Part shown: positions 1 to 10,649 of the stretch, one piece after another | Layout of the letters: each line of letters opens with the position of its first letter | How positions within the stretch are numbered: position 1 is the stretch's first letter | NCBI GenBank assembly: GCA_034231615.1 | Contig: CM067309.1 | Span: forward strand, 30,922,798 to 30,986,797 | Reading direction: 5' to 3' | DNA length: 64,000 bases | DNA from: Meghimatium bilineatum | Taxonomy: Eukaryota > Mollusca > Gastropoda > Stylommatophora > Philomycidae | Program-made: the position numbers and the translations under genes | Notes under the pieces: generated by a model | Database searches by the model: none | Told to the model about the DNA's origin: nothing | The model's input: the letters and a program-made list of their open reading frames with translations, nothing else

Positions 1-90
1 ATATACTCAGCACACAAGAGGGCCGTCTCTAGAAAATTCTTCTATCCCTGACGCTGAAAGTCAACAAAGTGTTCAACGAATAGATTGACC
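1..90 (+). mobile_element. 3' end remnant of a non-LTR retrotransposon
   Basis: The stretch around 40-90 (ctatccctgacgctgaaag, then a run ending gcgaatag-like) matches, by eye, the 3' end of the LINE fragment at 63050-63545 (ccgactctgaaaggcaataa and then agtttagcgaatag). In the better copies this tract encodes the last residues of the reverse transcriptase protein, of the form LPxTxKG. Only the tail is left in the window, and the body would lie upstream. The assignment rests on similarity to other copies in this window and not on an intact domain. Confidence 0.5.
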
Positions 91-478
91 ACAAAATTCC
101 CGATTGTATCTGCGGTTTTATCAAATCGTATCACAGTCAACAAGATCCAACTTATCCGAAAGTTAGTGCAAAAATCCAAGCAGAACCAGTCATACAGCTG
201 TCGGCACATGGTAATTCAGCAATCCACTATAGGATGTGTCGCTTCGAAGGTGACACTATGTGATGCTACTTGTCTGCAGTACTAGCAAGTCTCAGTTTGT
301 AACAACCTTGATTGCCTTAGTTTATTCAATAAGTGTTAACTATGCAAAATCGTTAAACTTCGAGTTTGTTTGTGTCAGGTATACACCATGCATAGGTGCT
401 TTATTTTCAGCTGTAAAATAGAAATGACTTTCTGAGTAAGAAAGAATATCGGAGTCGGTGCCTTAGCTTCTTTTGAAG
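91..478. other. Unannotated unique sequence
   Basis: I see no conserved coding sequence, RNA gene or repeat here. The 66-codon open frame starting near 85 has no recognisable motif and is probably chance. Confidence 0.5.
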
Positions 479-482
479 TGTT

Positions 483-524
<42 letters not shown>

Positions 525-584
525 CATCCATCCATCCATCCATCCATCCATCCATCCATCCATCCATCCATCCATCCATCCATC

Positions 585-615
<31 letters not shown>

Positions 616-735
616 CTATCTCTATCTATCTCTATCTATCTATCTATCTATCTATCTAACTATCTATCTATCTATCTATCTACCTATCTAACTGTCTGTC
701 TGTCTGTCTGTCTGTCTATCTGTCTGTCTCTCGCT
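479..735. repeat. TCTA/TCCA/TCTG microsatellite
   Basis: An uninterrupted tetranucleotide tract that runs from TCTA into TCCA (about 525-580), back to TCTA with TCTCTA interruptions, and then to TCTG. The boundaries between sub-tracts are sharp, as expected from replication slippage after point mutations. The open frames across it (SIYLSIYL and similar) are artefacts. Confidence 0.97.
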
Positions 736-1033
736 CTCTTTCGCTGACACTGAAAGTTCAGCTCATGAAGAATAATTATGTATGTGTCGCCGTAGAGGCG
801 TGATGCCAATATAATTTTCGACCGCGGAAATGCAGTGCATTCATGTTACTATGTTAGCGCAGCATACACTTCCTCTCTCCAGTGATAATAATTGCATTTC
901 ATTGCTGATTAGATTACTGCGCTATTGTTGCTGTGTTAGCTTACAATAAACTAGATGCCTGCGCATTTATTGAAAGCACTCATCTAAAATTGTTCACAAA
1001 TTCATTGAATATTTTTGCTTCTGCATTGATCTG
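736..1033. other. Unannotated unique sequence
   Basis: No coding or repeat signal is recognised in this stretch of about 300 bp. Confidence 0.4.
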
Positions 1034-1270
1034 AAAGTTTGAGCAGTCATACCGACAGCAATGATGTTTGAGAGCAGTCATGCTAAATGCAGTCACGTTA
1101 AATGCATTCTTAGTAAATGCAGTCAAATTAATGTCATCTTAATAAATGCAGACATGGTAAATTCAGTCAAGTTTAATGCAGTCATAGTAATTACACTCAT
1201 AATAATACTCATAATAAATGCAGTCATAATAAATGCAGTCATAGTTGCAATGCAAGAAAGATAATGCAGT
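1034..1270. repeat. Degenerate AATGCAGTCA minisatellite
   Basis: About fourteen degenerate units of roughly 15 bp sharing the core AATGCAGTCA followed by an AT-rich spacer (TAGTA, TAATA). It is more diverged than the other arrays in the window, so probably older. A C-rich homopolymer tract follows at about 1309-1324. Confidence 0.8.
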
Positions 1271-1466
1271 CAAGCTGATATAATAATAGTAATGTGAATT
1301 CACCGACCCCCCCCCCCCACCCCCGTTTCCTCTTTGAAACAAAGATCATTTTAAAATGCATTCAACTCTGATCTCCCTTGTATTATGTTTTTCTTGCATT
1401 AACCCTCCATGTCTCCATCTCTAAATTTCATTTTTTTTACTCATTTTCCGTTTTCCTATTTCCCTG

Positions 1467-2452
1467 TAGATTCTATGATACGATCTGCGTTGATATATAT
1501 TGTATATATACAAACTGGGTTCTATGATAAGACCTGAGTTCATATATACAAACTGGGTTCTATGATAAGACCTGAGTTCATATATACAAACTGGGTTCTA
1601 TAAGACTTAAGTTGATATATACAAAATGGGTTCTATAAGACCTAAGTTGATATATACAAACTGGGTTCTATAAGACCTAAGTTGATATTTACAAACTGGG
1701 TTCTATAAGACCTAAGTTGATATTTACAAACTGGGTTCTATAAGACCTAAGTTGATATATACAAACTGGGTTCTATGATAAGACCTAAGTTGATATATAC
1801 AAACTGGGTTCTATGATAATACCTGAGTTGATATATACAAACTGGGTTCTATGATAAGACCTGAGTTGATATATACAAACTGGGTTCTATGATAAGACCT
1901 AAGTTGATATATACAAACTGGGTTCTATGATAATACCTGAGTTGATATATACAAACTGGGTTCTATGATAAGATCTGAGTTGATATATACAAACTGGGTT
2001 CTATGATAAGACCTAAGTTGATATATACAAACTGGGTTCTATGATAAGACCTGAGTTGATATATACAAACTGGGTTCTATGATAAGACCTAAGTTGATAT
2101 ATACAAACTGGGTTCTATGATAAGACCTGAGTTGATATATACAAACTGGGTTCTATGATAAGACCTAAGTTGATATATACAAACTGGGTTCTATGATAAG
2201 ACCTGAGTTGATATATACAAACTGGGTTCTATGATAAGACCTAAGTTGATATATACAAACTGGGTTCTATGATAAGATCTGAGTTGATATATACAAACTG
2301 GGTTCTATGATAAGACCTAAGTTGATATATACAAACTGGGTTCTATGATAAGATCTGAGTTGATATATACAAACTGGGTTCTATGATAAGACCTAAGTTG
2401 ATATATACAAACTGGGTTCTATGATAAGACCTGAGTTGATATATACAAACTG
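1467..2452. repeat. 38-bp minisatellite with dimeric order
   Basis: Roughly 26 tandem copies of a unit beginning GATATATACAAACTGGGTTC and continuing TATGATAAGACCTRAGTT. Between about 1590 and 1760 the units are shortened by three bases (TATAAG instead of TATGATAAG). From about 1950 on, units ending CTGAGTT and CTAAGTT mostly alternate, so a 76-bp dimer has become the amplification unit. No gene lies inside. Confidence 0.96.
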
Positions 2453-2865
2453 GTTGTAATGTATGTCTTTTCGAAAACCGATAAGAACTGACTTGAATTC
2501 TGTTGACTTCGTAGAATTCTTGCACCACTAACCGCTGTTGTTTTCCCTGTTGTAATCATATTTCAGTAGCGGTAGGTGTAGCTTCATCATTGACTTATGC
2601 CACTGTCAGTAAATATGTATGCATTCACATCTCCTAGATTTACTATTATAAGGTTCATTACATTTGTTCTCATAATTTATATGTTTATTTTCTGTGATTC
2701 TCTGTATTGTATATGTGTTCTCCACATAATTTGTTATCTAATTCGTTGTTTGTCTTTACTTTCTCTGTATATTTGTGTGTACTGTCCTTTAATATTAAAC
2801 AAAAATAATTTCAAAACCTAAAATCAACTGTCCTTTTGTTGTGATGCGATCGTTCTCGCACTCCT
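2453..2865. other. Unannotated AT-rich sequence
   Basis: No motif-bearing open frame or repeat. The 74-codon frame near 2597 is rich in I, F, Y and C and resembles translated AT-rich intergenic DNA. Confidence 0.4.
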
Positions 2866-3085
2866 CCAGGTAGCAATGATCTACGCAGAAGAACGAAATA
2901 CGTTGCAGTAAGGTTTACAAATTGTCAGCAATATCTGCACCTTTCGGCCACTAACACTGCTTCAGCAAGACTGTTGAGACACGTTGCCATTTTATCTAAT
3001 GAGACCGCCAAATCGAACCAAAAACTTTCTTAACTGCCTCTTACGACATGAATGACAGGCCACAGTATTGCTATTATTTGCTTCT
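2866..3085 (-). repeat. Dispersed GAA-tail element, copy A (partial)
   Basis: Shares an ordered set of blocks with the copies at 20050, 26975 and 27283: a GTTTACA(AA/GC)TTG block, then GCAATATCTGCACCTTTCGG, and then GCCTCTTACGACATG followed by an ATGGCAGG-like end. In copies with a complete other end the reverse strand finishes in a GAAGAAGAA tract, so I orient the family by that tail. It has no coding capacity. It may be a SINE or a non-autonomous LINE derivative. Confidence 0.55.
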
Positions 3086-3141
3086 CTTTCTCATCTCGTC
3101 AACAAACGGCGATATACTTCTGTTAATGTCTGTCTTTCTGA

Positions 3142-3357
3142 TTGTTCCATTTCTCTTCTGATTGTTCCATTTCTCTTCTGATTGTTTCATTTCTCTTCTC
3201 ATTTTTTCCATTTCTCTTCTCATTGTTTCATTTCTCTTCTCATTTTTCCATTTCTCTTCTCATTTTTCCATTTCTCTTCTCATTTTTCCATTTCTCTTCT
3301 CATTTTTCCATTTCTCTTCTCATTGTTCCATTTCTCTTCTCATTGTTCCATTTCTCT
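3142..3357. repeat. 20-bp pyrimidine-rich minisatellite
   Basis: About eleven tandem copies of TTCCATTTCTCTTCTCATTG, with T/G variation at the end of the unit (TCATTTTT or TCATTGTT). Strong strand asymmetry (C+T-rich on the + strand) gives three overlapping artefactual open frames of HFSSHFSISLL type. Confidence 0.95.
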
Positions 3358-3770
3358 AGTCGATCGCTGTTATCATGAAACTAAAATCTCAGAATATATT
3401 AGCTCGTTCCTTCCTCCTGTTTTGCTGACTCTACCATCTCAAATTTCACATTCCCATGCTGCATTGATATACCGCGTCCTGGTACTCTGAAATAACATTT
3501 TCTTTTCTGCACTTCACGCCGCTTCATAAAAACATTTATTCTGTATTTTCGTTGTCTAGACATTTTTTTGGGGAATAACTTGTTTCCTCATTCTTAGAGG
3601 AAAATGGTTTCTTCGATTGTTCTGCTACCGTTTCTCTATCTCGCCCCGTTCTTACTATCTTATCTTATGTATATACCATTTTCTCACGCACCCTCTATTC
3701 CACGCTCGCTGTTTTGCAAGAAAAACTATAGTCTTTATCGCAAATACACTCTCATGTGTGCACGGATGTT
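3358..3770. other. Unannotated unique sequence
   Basis: No recognised coding, RNA or repeat feature in this pyrimidine-rich interval. Confidence 0.4.
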
Positions 3771-4180
3771 TGCTGTTTCTTAAACATCTACACTATCATA
3801 TGTGTACATACCATCTAACACACATACACTATCATGTGTGTACACATTATCTAACACACATACAGTATAATATGCGTACACATCTTCTATCTAACACACA
3901 TACAGTATAATATGTGTACACATTATCTATCTAACACACATACACTATCATATGTGTACAAATATATCTTACACATCTATAATATCTTCTATGTACACAT
4001 CTATAATATCTTCTATGTACACATCTATTTTTACAAACTATACTATCTTCTGTGTACACATTTTACCTTCTGTGTACGTCATCTAGTTTTTACATAACTA
4101 TACTATCTTCAGTCTATACGTCTATCTTAACCTTATTCATATCTTTTATGTACACATATATTTTACACATCTGTTATCTT
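3771..4180. repeat. Degenerate ACACATACACTATC / TGTGTACA repeats
   Basis: Loosely periodic units of 25-45 bp that mix ACACATACACTATCAT, GTGTACACAT and TATCTTCTRTGTACACATC. Periodicity and sequence drift along the tract, with the first half richer in ACACATACA and the second in TATCTTCTATG. This looks like an old minisatellite. Related TCTTCTGTGTACACAT pieces reappear just past the LINE fragment near 4648-4665. Confidence 0.7.
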
Positions 4181-4199
4181 CTGTGTTAACAAGTTAAAA

Positions 4200-4650
4200 A
4201 TGAGAATTAAAAAATGCTACATGTATTCCATATTAATGTATGGCTCAGAAACATGGACACTAAATAAACAATTAGAAGACAAAATTGATGCCTTTGAGAT
4301 GTGGGTATATATAAGAATAGGGAGAACATCATGGAAAGAGAAGAAAACAAATAAAGAGGTGCTAAAGACACTTAATATGAAGAAAGAACTACTAAGAGAA
4401 ATAAAGATCAGGCAAATAAAATACTTTGGCCACATTAAAAGACATGACACCCTATTGAAGACCTTACTTGAGGGTAAAGTCAAAGGGAATCGAGCAAGAG
4501 GTAGGCAGAGATACAAGTGGGAGAGTAACATCACACGATGGACAGGTTACAGTGTAGCAGAGTGTACCACCAAGACAAGAGACAGGAGATGTTAGAGATA
4601 CGTTGCAGCCAACCTTCGTTGCGGAAACGGCACTTGGTGATGATGATCTT
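4200..4650 (+). mobile_element. LINE fragment: C-terminal end of reverse transcriptase ORF
   Basis: An open frame of about 131 codons shows the order typical of the C-terminal part of RTE/CR1-like LINE polymerases: YGSETWTLN, an AFEMW helix, a TNKEVL segment, then IKYFGHIKRHD, and RARGRQRYKW. The frame closes at 4593, but reading on past the stop keeps a family-like end (AANLRCGNGT) followed by TGATGATGAT, a plausible 3' repeat tail. It is 5' truncated, with no endonuclease or YADD. The degenerate repeat tract on both sides suggests it inserted into that tract. Confidence 0.8.
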
Positions 4651-4714
4651 CTGTGTACACATAATCTATCTTACACTTAGATACATACAGCTAACTAACA
4701 CGGTATCCCATTTG

Positions 4715-4764
4715 CATATATATATATATATATATCATATTCTTACACACACACACACACATAC
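4715..4764. repeat. (TA)n and (CA)n microsatellites
   Basis: A TA dinucleotide run at about 4716-4735 is followed by a CA run at about 4744-4763. Both are simple slippage tracts. Confidence 0.9.
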
Positions 4765-4828
4765 GCTTCCACCATCTGTCTTTCTTATATGTATATGGTC
4801 TATTTTGCCCCTAAAAACTTCCAATCCT

Positions 4829-4885
4829 ATTCTCTCTCTCTCTCTCTCTCTCACTCTCTCTCTATTTCTCTCACTCTATCGCACT
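4829..4885. repeat. (TC)n microsatellite
   Basis: A TC dinucleotide run with small interruptions (ACTC, TATT) between about 4831 and 4884. Confidence 0.9.
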
Positions 4886-4999
4886 CTATTATTCATGCGT
4901 GCAACATTTTACATGAACACATTCTTACTGTCTGTTATCTCTGGTGCACGCCATCTATTCTTTCTAGAATGCTTGTATTTTTTTTTATTGCACATATAT

Positions 5000-5013
5000 T
5001 TTCTATCTATCTG

Positions 5014-5078
<65 letters not shown>

Positions 5079-5505
5079 ATATCTATCTATCTATCTACCT
5101 ATCTATCTATCTATCTATCTATCTATCTGTCTGTCTGTATGTATATATGTCTGCCTGCCTGTTTGCCTGCCTGTCTGCCTGCCTGCCTGTTTGCCTGCCT
5201 GCCTGCCTGTCTCTCTGTCTGCCTGCTTGCCTGTCTGTCTGTCTGTCTGCCTGCCTGCCTGCCTGCCTGCCTGTCTGCCTGCTTGTCTCTCTGTCTGCCT
5301 GCTTGCCTGTCTGTCTATCCGTCTGCCTGCCTGCTTGCCTGTCTGTCTATCCGTCTGCCTGCCTGCCTGCCTGCTTGCCTGTCTGTCTGTCTGTCTGCCT
5401 GCCTGCCTGTCTGTCTGCTTGTCTCTCTGTCTGCCTGCTTGCCTGTCCGTCTGTCTGCCTGCCTGTCTGTCTGTCTATCTATCTACCTATCTATCTATAT
5501 ATCTG
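5000..5505. repeat. TATC-to-TGCC graded tetranucleotide microsatellite
   Basis: About 500 bp of tetranucleotides. TATC occupies about 5000-5125, a short TGTC bridge follows, then TGCC/TGTC dominates about 5145-5470 with TTGC and TATCCG interruptions, and TATC returns at the end. The central part carries longer internal periods (for example TGCCTGCTTGCCTGTC) repeated several times, so segments larger than 4 bp have also been duplicated. Open frames of SIYL or PACL type are artefacts. Confidence 0.97.
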
Positions 5506-5576
5506 TAATAAATGCATTATTCCTCTGTGTTAGAAATCGATCTTTCTCTCTATCTTCTATCTCTCTGATGTTCTCC

Positions 5577-5735
5577 CTCTATTTTACACATCTTTTCTCT
5601 CTTTCTTGATCTGTTTTACATATCTTTTCTCTCTTTCTTGATCTGTTTTACACATCTTTTCTCTCTTTCTTGATCTGTTTTACACATCTTTTCTCTCTTT
5701 CTTGATCTATTTTACACTTTCTTTTCTCTCTCTCT
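5577..5735. repeat. 32-bp pyrimidine-rich minisatellite
   Basis: About five units starting TTGATCTGTTTTACACATC and continuing with TTTTCTCTCTTTC. The last copies lose the GATCTG part and merge into a TC-rich tract running to about 5870 with spaced TTTTACAC(T/C)TC pieces, which look like older copies. Confidence 0.9.
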
Positions 5736-6190
5736 CTCTTTCTGTTTTTTTTTTGCTGTTTCGCACTTCTTTTCTCTGTGTTGTTTTTCTCTGTTTTACA
5801 CTTCTTTTCTCTCTCTGTTTCCCTCTGTCCGTTTATTCTTCCCCTGTTTTACACCTCTGTTATTTGTCTCCGTTATTCTTCCTCTGTTATGCAAATTTTT
5901 ATCTCTTCTACTTGTATATAGGTTTGTTTCTCTACGCGTACTCTTTACGAACCATCGTTATTGCATATATTCAGTATGAGCAGATGCCCGCGAACATTCT
6001 TGTCTCAAGCTACTTATTTGAAGAAGTGCTGTGCCGTAGATGTGACTTTAATTCCGCCAAAAAAATAAGAATGAATCGATAATTTTTATTTTATTTTGTT
6101 TAAAAATGGGTGGGATGGTTCTCTACGGTCCTATTTTGTTTGGGGAGGAGAGAGCCGCTGTAAGGGTTTGGGGGGAGGGTGTACCCTCTC
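5736..6190. other. Unannotated sequence, pyrimidine-rich then unique
   Basis: From about 5736 to 5900 it is T/C-rich with decayed copies of the preceding repeat. From 5900 to 6190 I see no gene or repeat. The open frame at 5702-6082 is mostly L, F and S from low complexity. Confidence 0.4.
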
Positions 6191-6362
6191 TTTAACTCGA
6201 TTCTTAGTACTGAGTGTTATGTTATATTTTCTTAGTACTGAAAATCATGTTATATTTTTTAGTTCTGAATGTCGTGTTATATTTTCTTATATTCTTAATA
6301 CTGAATGTCATGTTATATTTTCTTATATTCTTAATACTGAATGTCATGTTATATTGTCTCAA
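6191..6362. repeat. Short TACTGAATGTCATGTTATA minisatellite
   Basis: Four to five copies of a unit of about 36 bp (shorter in the first copies) containing TACTGAATGTCATGTTATA and TTTTCTTATATTCTTAA. The three last units are nearly identical. Confidence 0.85.
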
Positions 6363-6519
6363 TTTCTTCTTCTTCTCGAACCCCAGGAATTGCGAGCGAT
6401 TAGCTCTTACTTCCTTTGTACAGTGGGGTGGTTTCTCAGAGCTTTCTATCATACCCAGGAGGCTTCAGCTTTCAGCTTAGTGCAATACCTATTTAATGGG
6501 CCTTCTTTTCAGAGGGGGT

Positions 6520-6722
6520 ATGTCGTATTTTCTTAGTACGAAGTATCACGTTATAGTATCTTAATACGAAGTATCACGTTATAGTATCTTAATACGAAGT
6601 ATCACGTTATAGTATCTTAATACGAAGTGTCATGTTATAGTATCTTAATACGAAGTGTCATGTTATATTACTTTATTTTCTTAGTACTAAATACTATGTT
6701 ATATTTTCTAAGTAATCATATT
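6520..6722. repeat. 28-bp minisatellite related to the 6191 array
   Basis: About six units of CTTAATACGAAGTATCACG followed by TTATAGTAT. The CTTARTAC...TGTTATA skeleton is the same as in the array at 6191-6362, about 160 bp away. The two probably came from one ancestral repeat and then diverged and homogenised separately, with unrelated sequence in between. Confidence 0.88.
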
Positions 6723-6849
6723 CTCAGGAAACATAGAACCGGAACCATCAGTCGGTATACCCTGAGAGATTTACTAAATTGGAGATCTGAGCACCTATGA
6801 ACTTGTCCGGTGTGCGAAGAGGATAATCAACATACCTAATACCTAAACA

Positions 6850-8650
6850 GATTCAAAGCTTTATTAGAGGAAAAAGAGAGATTGCCAGTGGAAGAGGTAA
6901 CAAACATCATTAACAAGAGCTACATACAGATTTCACAAAACTATATTCACAAGAAAACAAAGAATAAAGACAAACATGAACACTACGATGAAGCAAATGG
7001 AAGAAAGAAGGAAAGTCAAACCTATCAACAATAACAACAGACATGCACTATACAAACAACGAGTGAAATAAAGAAAATCAAATAAGATAGGATAAACAAC
7101 AATTTATCAAGGACTACTGCAAAAACAGAGGATCTGTGCAAAGAAGGAATAATGAAATATATGTCTCTCGCAGCAAATACCACAAAGAATGAAACATATA
7201 AAACATCTATGCGAGTCAACAAAAACAAATCAGGAAACACCCTTACAGAGAAATATGATATTTTAGAAAGGTGGAAAGAATACTGTAAAGAAATGTAATT
7301 AGAGCCACCCCAAAATGACCTAGAGAGCCACATAAACACAGACAGAAATACACAAGAACCAGAGATTACAATAGAAGAAATTAGATCAGCAATTCACAGT
7401 TTAAAGAGAGAAAAAACAGCATGTTATGATGACATAACAGTTGAAATAATTCAAACCGTGTGAGAAAGCAGCGTACATATAATTTATCAGCTATGCAATA
7501 AGATCCGGAGAGCGGAAACTTGGCCAAGAGACTGGAAACGCTAAGTGTACATACTAATATCCAAAATCGGTGATATGCAAATATGTTCAAATTATAGAAC
7601 AATCGCCTTGATCAGCCAAGCCAGTAAAATACTACTGCACGTTATAATGTGAAGAATACATAACACAATAATGAGATATAGGAATAGCAAGCAGGGTTCA
7701 GAACTGGTAGAGGCAGGATAAATCTAATATTTCTTCTTCAGCGTTCATTATCAAACTCCCATTTGATCTCCCTTGTAGCAGGACCATGGTCCTATTAGAT
7801 TTCCAGCAGGATGTAGTCCAGAGAATGGAAATGCGTTGTGTCGCCGTTTTATTTGCGACAATGGCCCGCCACATCCATCTTCGTCGGGGGAAAAATCATA
7901 TATATATAACATGAGGGTGATCATAGAGAAATGTAGAGAGTATAACATCGAATTAAACGCTTGCTTCATAGACTACACAACAGCATTCGACTGTGTCAAT
8001 CACCATCAATTATGGGAAATAATGAATGACATGGGTTTCCCAAAACACATTACACGACTAATAGCAGAGTTGTATAAGGATCAAGAAGCAGTGATACAAG
8101 TGGAGGGCGTAAGCTCGGATTGGTTCAATGTACAGAAAGGAGTAAGACAAGGATGTACCTTGTCTCCATACTTGTTCAACATATATACGGAAAATATAAT
8201 GAGAGAGGCAAGAAACAATGAAACCTGATTTCAGATACATAAATATAGGAGGGCTGCAGATACCAGAAATTAGATATGCAGACGACACAGTGCTATTAAC
8301 AACAAACAAACACGACCTACTGACCATAATTAAGTCAACTCAAAAGTTCAGCGAACAGAAAAACGTGTTCCTAAATATGAAAAAGACAAAAATAATGGCA
8401 ACTGGCAAAACGAAATCAAGACACAAAATTAATATAGAGAACTGCAACTTAGAAGAAGTAACACATTTTGATTATTTAGGAACTAATATAAACAATACGG
8501 GGGACTGCGCAGTTGAGATCAAGAGAAGAACGGCAATGGCGCTGTCAAAATTAAAACTGCTAAAGAAACTATGTCAGGGTGCTAACATAAAAACCAAGTT
8601 GTGTTTACTACTAACATTTATGTGCACATACTTTGAGTGGACGAAGTAAG
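6850..8650 (+). mobile_element. LINE with reverse transcriptase domain, broken by frameshifts and an insertion
   Basis: Reading across frames recovers most of a non-LTR reverse transcriptase. Positions about 7195-7465 give an ILERWKEYCKEM linker and an EEIRSAIHSLKREK finger segment. About 7500-7630 gives a DW..SKIGD..CSNYRTIALI segment, and GFRTGRG ends near 7715. A foreign element sits at 7722-7905. The polymerase then resumes with RVIIEKCREYN, motif A (FIDYTTAFDCV, about 7970), motif B (VRQGCTLSPYLFNIY, about 8140) and motif C (RYADDTVLL, about 8273). Internal stops and at least two frameshifts (one near 8218) make it inactive. The C-terminal part after about 8640 is missing. Clade is unassigned (RTE/CR1-like). 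Confidence 0.85.
7722..7905 (-). repeat. Dispersed GAA-tail element, copy B, nested in the LINE
   Basis: On the reverse strand this ends in GAACGCTGAAGAAGAA. It aligns by eye over about 170 bp with the copy at 26560-26765: shared blocks include TTCAGCGTTCATT, TCAAACTCCCA, GATTTCCAGC and GATGTAGTCCAGAGAAT, then GCGTTGTG and the GTTTTAT block. It splits the LINE reading frame between GFRTGRG and RVIIEK. Flanking AAATCTAATAT and AAATCATATAT could be an imperfect target-site duplication. Confidence 0.7.
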
Positions 8651-9215
8651 GTGTCACATGGTTCAAAGATGGGTATATATCTTTGTACCTGCTGACGCCT
8701 TAAGAAAATTCCTGAAATCTAACACTATTATGCAAATAACCAAGTTAGTCGTGAATAAATCATCTAGCGAGATTTATTTTCCAACAGATATAGTCTCCTG
8801 TCTTAAGAATGCTTAACAGTTGGGGTAGGCCTATTTTAACAGACGTGAGCTATATTTACCTTGATTAATGAGTTATGTCTGAGAAGCGAGTATCGTGGGT
8901 TTTTTTTAACACTTCCCATCGAGTCACTTGGTTTTGGTTTGAGTCGCAACCGATCAGTGGTAGATGATCTATTCTCTAAATTCATAAAACCTTCATTCAT
9001 TCCTTTTCCTTATTATTCCCGTGTTTTCCTTTGGTCATTATTTATATACTTGAAGTCGCATGCCCAAAATAACCAAGGTTACTCCAAGTATATAAATAGT
9101 AACCAATTGAATGTGTAACAATAATCAAAAATGTATCGAATGAAGGCCTGTTTACAGTTTGCACTTAGGTCTTATAGTTTGTCGATGGTCACGGTTTGAG
9201 CATATGTGTACTGTG
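8651..9215. other. Unannotated sequence
   Basis: No motif-bearing frame or repeat. A short direct-plus-inverted similarity occurs around 9040-9100, where ATTTATATACTTGAAGT reappears inverted as ACTCCAAGTATATAAAT. It could form a weak stem but has no clear identity. Confidence 0.4.
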
Positions 9216-9231
9216 TTTGCATTCTGGTGAG

Positions 9232-9775
9232 TTCGATTTTACTACTTTGTGAGTGTTAGACTTTACTACTTTGTGAGTGCAGTTTAGATTTTACTACTTT
9301 GTGAGTGTTAGACTTTACTACTTTGTGAGTGCAGTTTAGACGGTCACTACTTTGTGAGTGCAGTTTAGACGGTCACTACTTTGTGAGTGCAGTTTAGACG
9401 GTCACTACTTTGTGAGTGCAGTTTAGACGGTCACTACTTTGTGAGTGCAGTTTAGACGGTCACTACTTTGTGAGTGCAGTTTAGACGGTCACTACTTTGT
9501 GAGTGCAGTTTAGACGGTCACTACTTTGTGAGTGCAGTTTAGACTGTCACTACTTTGTGAGTGCAGTTTAGACAGTCACTACTTTGTGAGTGCAGTTTAG
9601 ACGGTCACTACTTTGTGAGTGCAATTTAGACGGTCACTACTTTGTGAGTGCAGTTTAGACGGTCACTACTTTGTGAGTGCAGTTTAGACGGTCACTACTT
9701 TGTGAGTGCAGTTTAGATTTTACTACTTTGTGAGTGCAGTTTAGATTTTACTACTTTGTGAGTGCAGTTTGGATT
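9232..9775. repeat. 29-bp minisatellite
   Basis: Nearly twenty tandem units with the constant core ACTACTTTGTGAGTGCAGTT followed by TAGACGGTC. The first units and the last three carry TAGATTTT or TAGACTTT instead of TAGACGGTC. The centre is therefore the homogenised part and the edges are older variants, which fits amplification from inside the array. Confidence 0.96.
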
Positions 9776-9779
9776 TGCT

Positions 9780-10590
9780 GATGGAGACCATCTGTAACTG
9801 TAAGTACTCTGCCACTGAAACTTTTAAACTAGTTTCAACTGAATGTGACAAATCATCATTGTTCAACTACCTAAGCGTATACTAAAATGACCCTCTGCAA
9901 GATAAGACCTATTTGTTAATGGGAAATGACACTTTCTAAAGTGACTCACTTGTCTGTTCGCTTGACTGTTTTCGGCTATTACACAAAGTATAAGCATGAC
10001 ATACACGTTCAGTTGGTATACATCTTTTTTTAAAATTATATTTTTTGAATTGTCAACAGTTCCTACTTGTTAACTCGTATTTGATATCGGTTTCAAATTA
10101 ATAACTACGTTGTTTTTAAAATATTGTTGTTTACGCTTTTATATTCCCCGGCTGCAACTTATACTGCAATGGTGTGCCTTATTTTGGGTAGTTTTTCACT
10201 ATTACAGCTCTATTCGTGAAAGGCGTTGGAAATATCCACAGCGAGAAGATCAAATACTGAAACATCTGTATATACCAGTGATGTTCTAAAGTACAGTTAA
10301 ATGGAATTGAACCATATCGTAAATATGTTTTTTTTTAAACTTCGATTCAAGTTATTCTCGTCACAAAATGAACACTGTATTAATCTATGTCGAAAATGGT
10401 TGTGCTGGGCCAGAAGTCGCAAAAATAACGCAACTATGCTGTGAAACCAGCAGCAAATCATATTGTACGATCCCCTTCGGAATTCAAACGAACTTCCGTG
10501 TTGGTTATCAGACAGCGAACACAGAAGTAGAAGACGAGGAGGATTTAAATCGAACATTTTGCATATCATTGTACTCAATTTGCGATGATA
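9780..10590. other. Unannotated unique sequence
   Basis: About 800 bp with no recognised gene. Opposing frames near 10297-10578 (-) and 10368-10610 (+) have no family motif and overlap each other. I do not call them genes. Confidence 0.4.
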
Positions 10591-10591
10591 T

Positions 10592-10647
10592 CTACAAAAT
10601 TATATCATAGTATTATTGTATATCATAGTATTATTGTATATCATAGA
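10592..10647. repeat. 18-bp tandem repeat beside the SINE
   Basis: About three copies of ATATCATAGTATTATTGT directly before the tRNA-like head at 10651. It may reflect target duplication or slippage at the 5' edge of the SINE insertion. Confidence 0.75.
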
Positions 10648-10649
10648 CA

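Noticed and set aside
5736..6082. Membrane protein gene (126 codons rich in L, F and S)
   Set aside because: Translation of a T/C-rich low-complexity tract. No unique domain, and composition follows the DNA.
10297..10610. Overlapping open frames of 93 (-) and 80 (+) codons
   Set aside because: They oppose each other, carry no recognisable motif, and lie in AT-rich upstream DNA. Length is within chance expectation.
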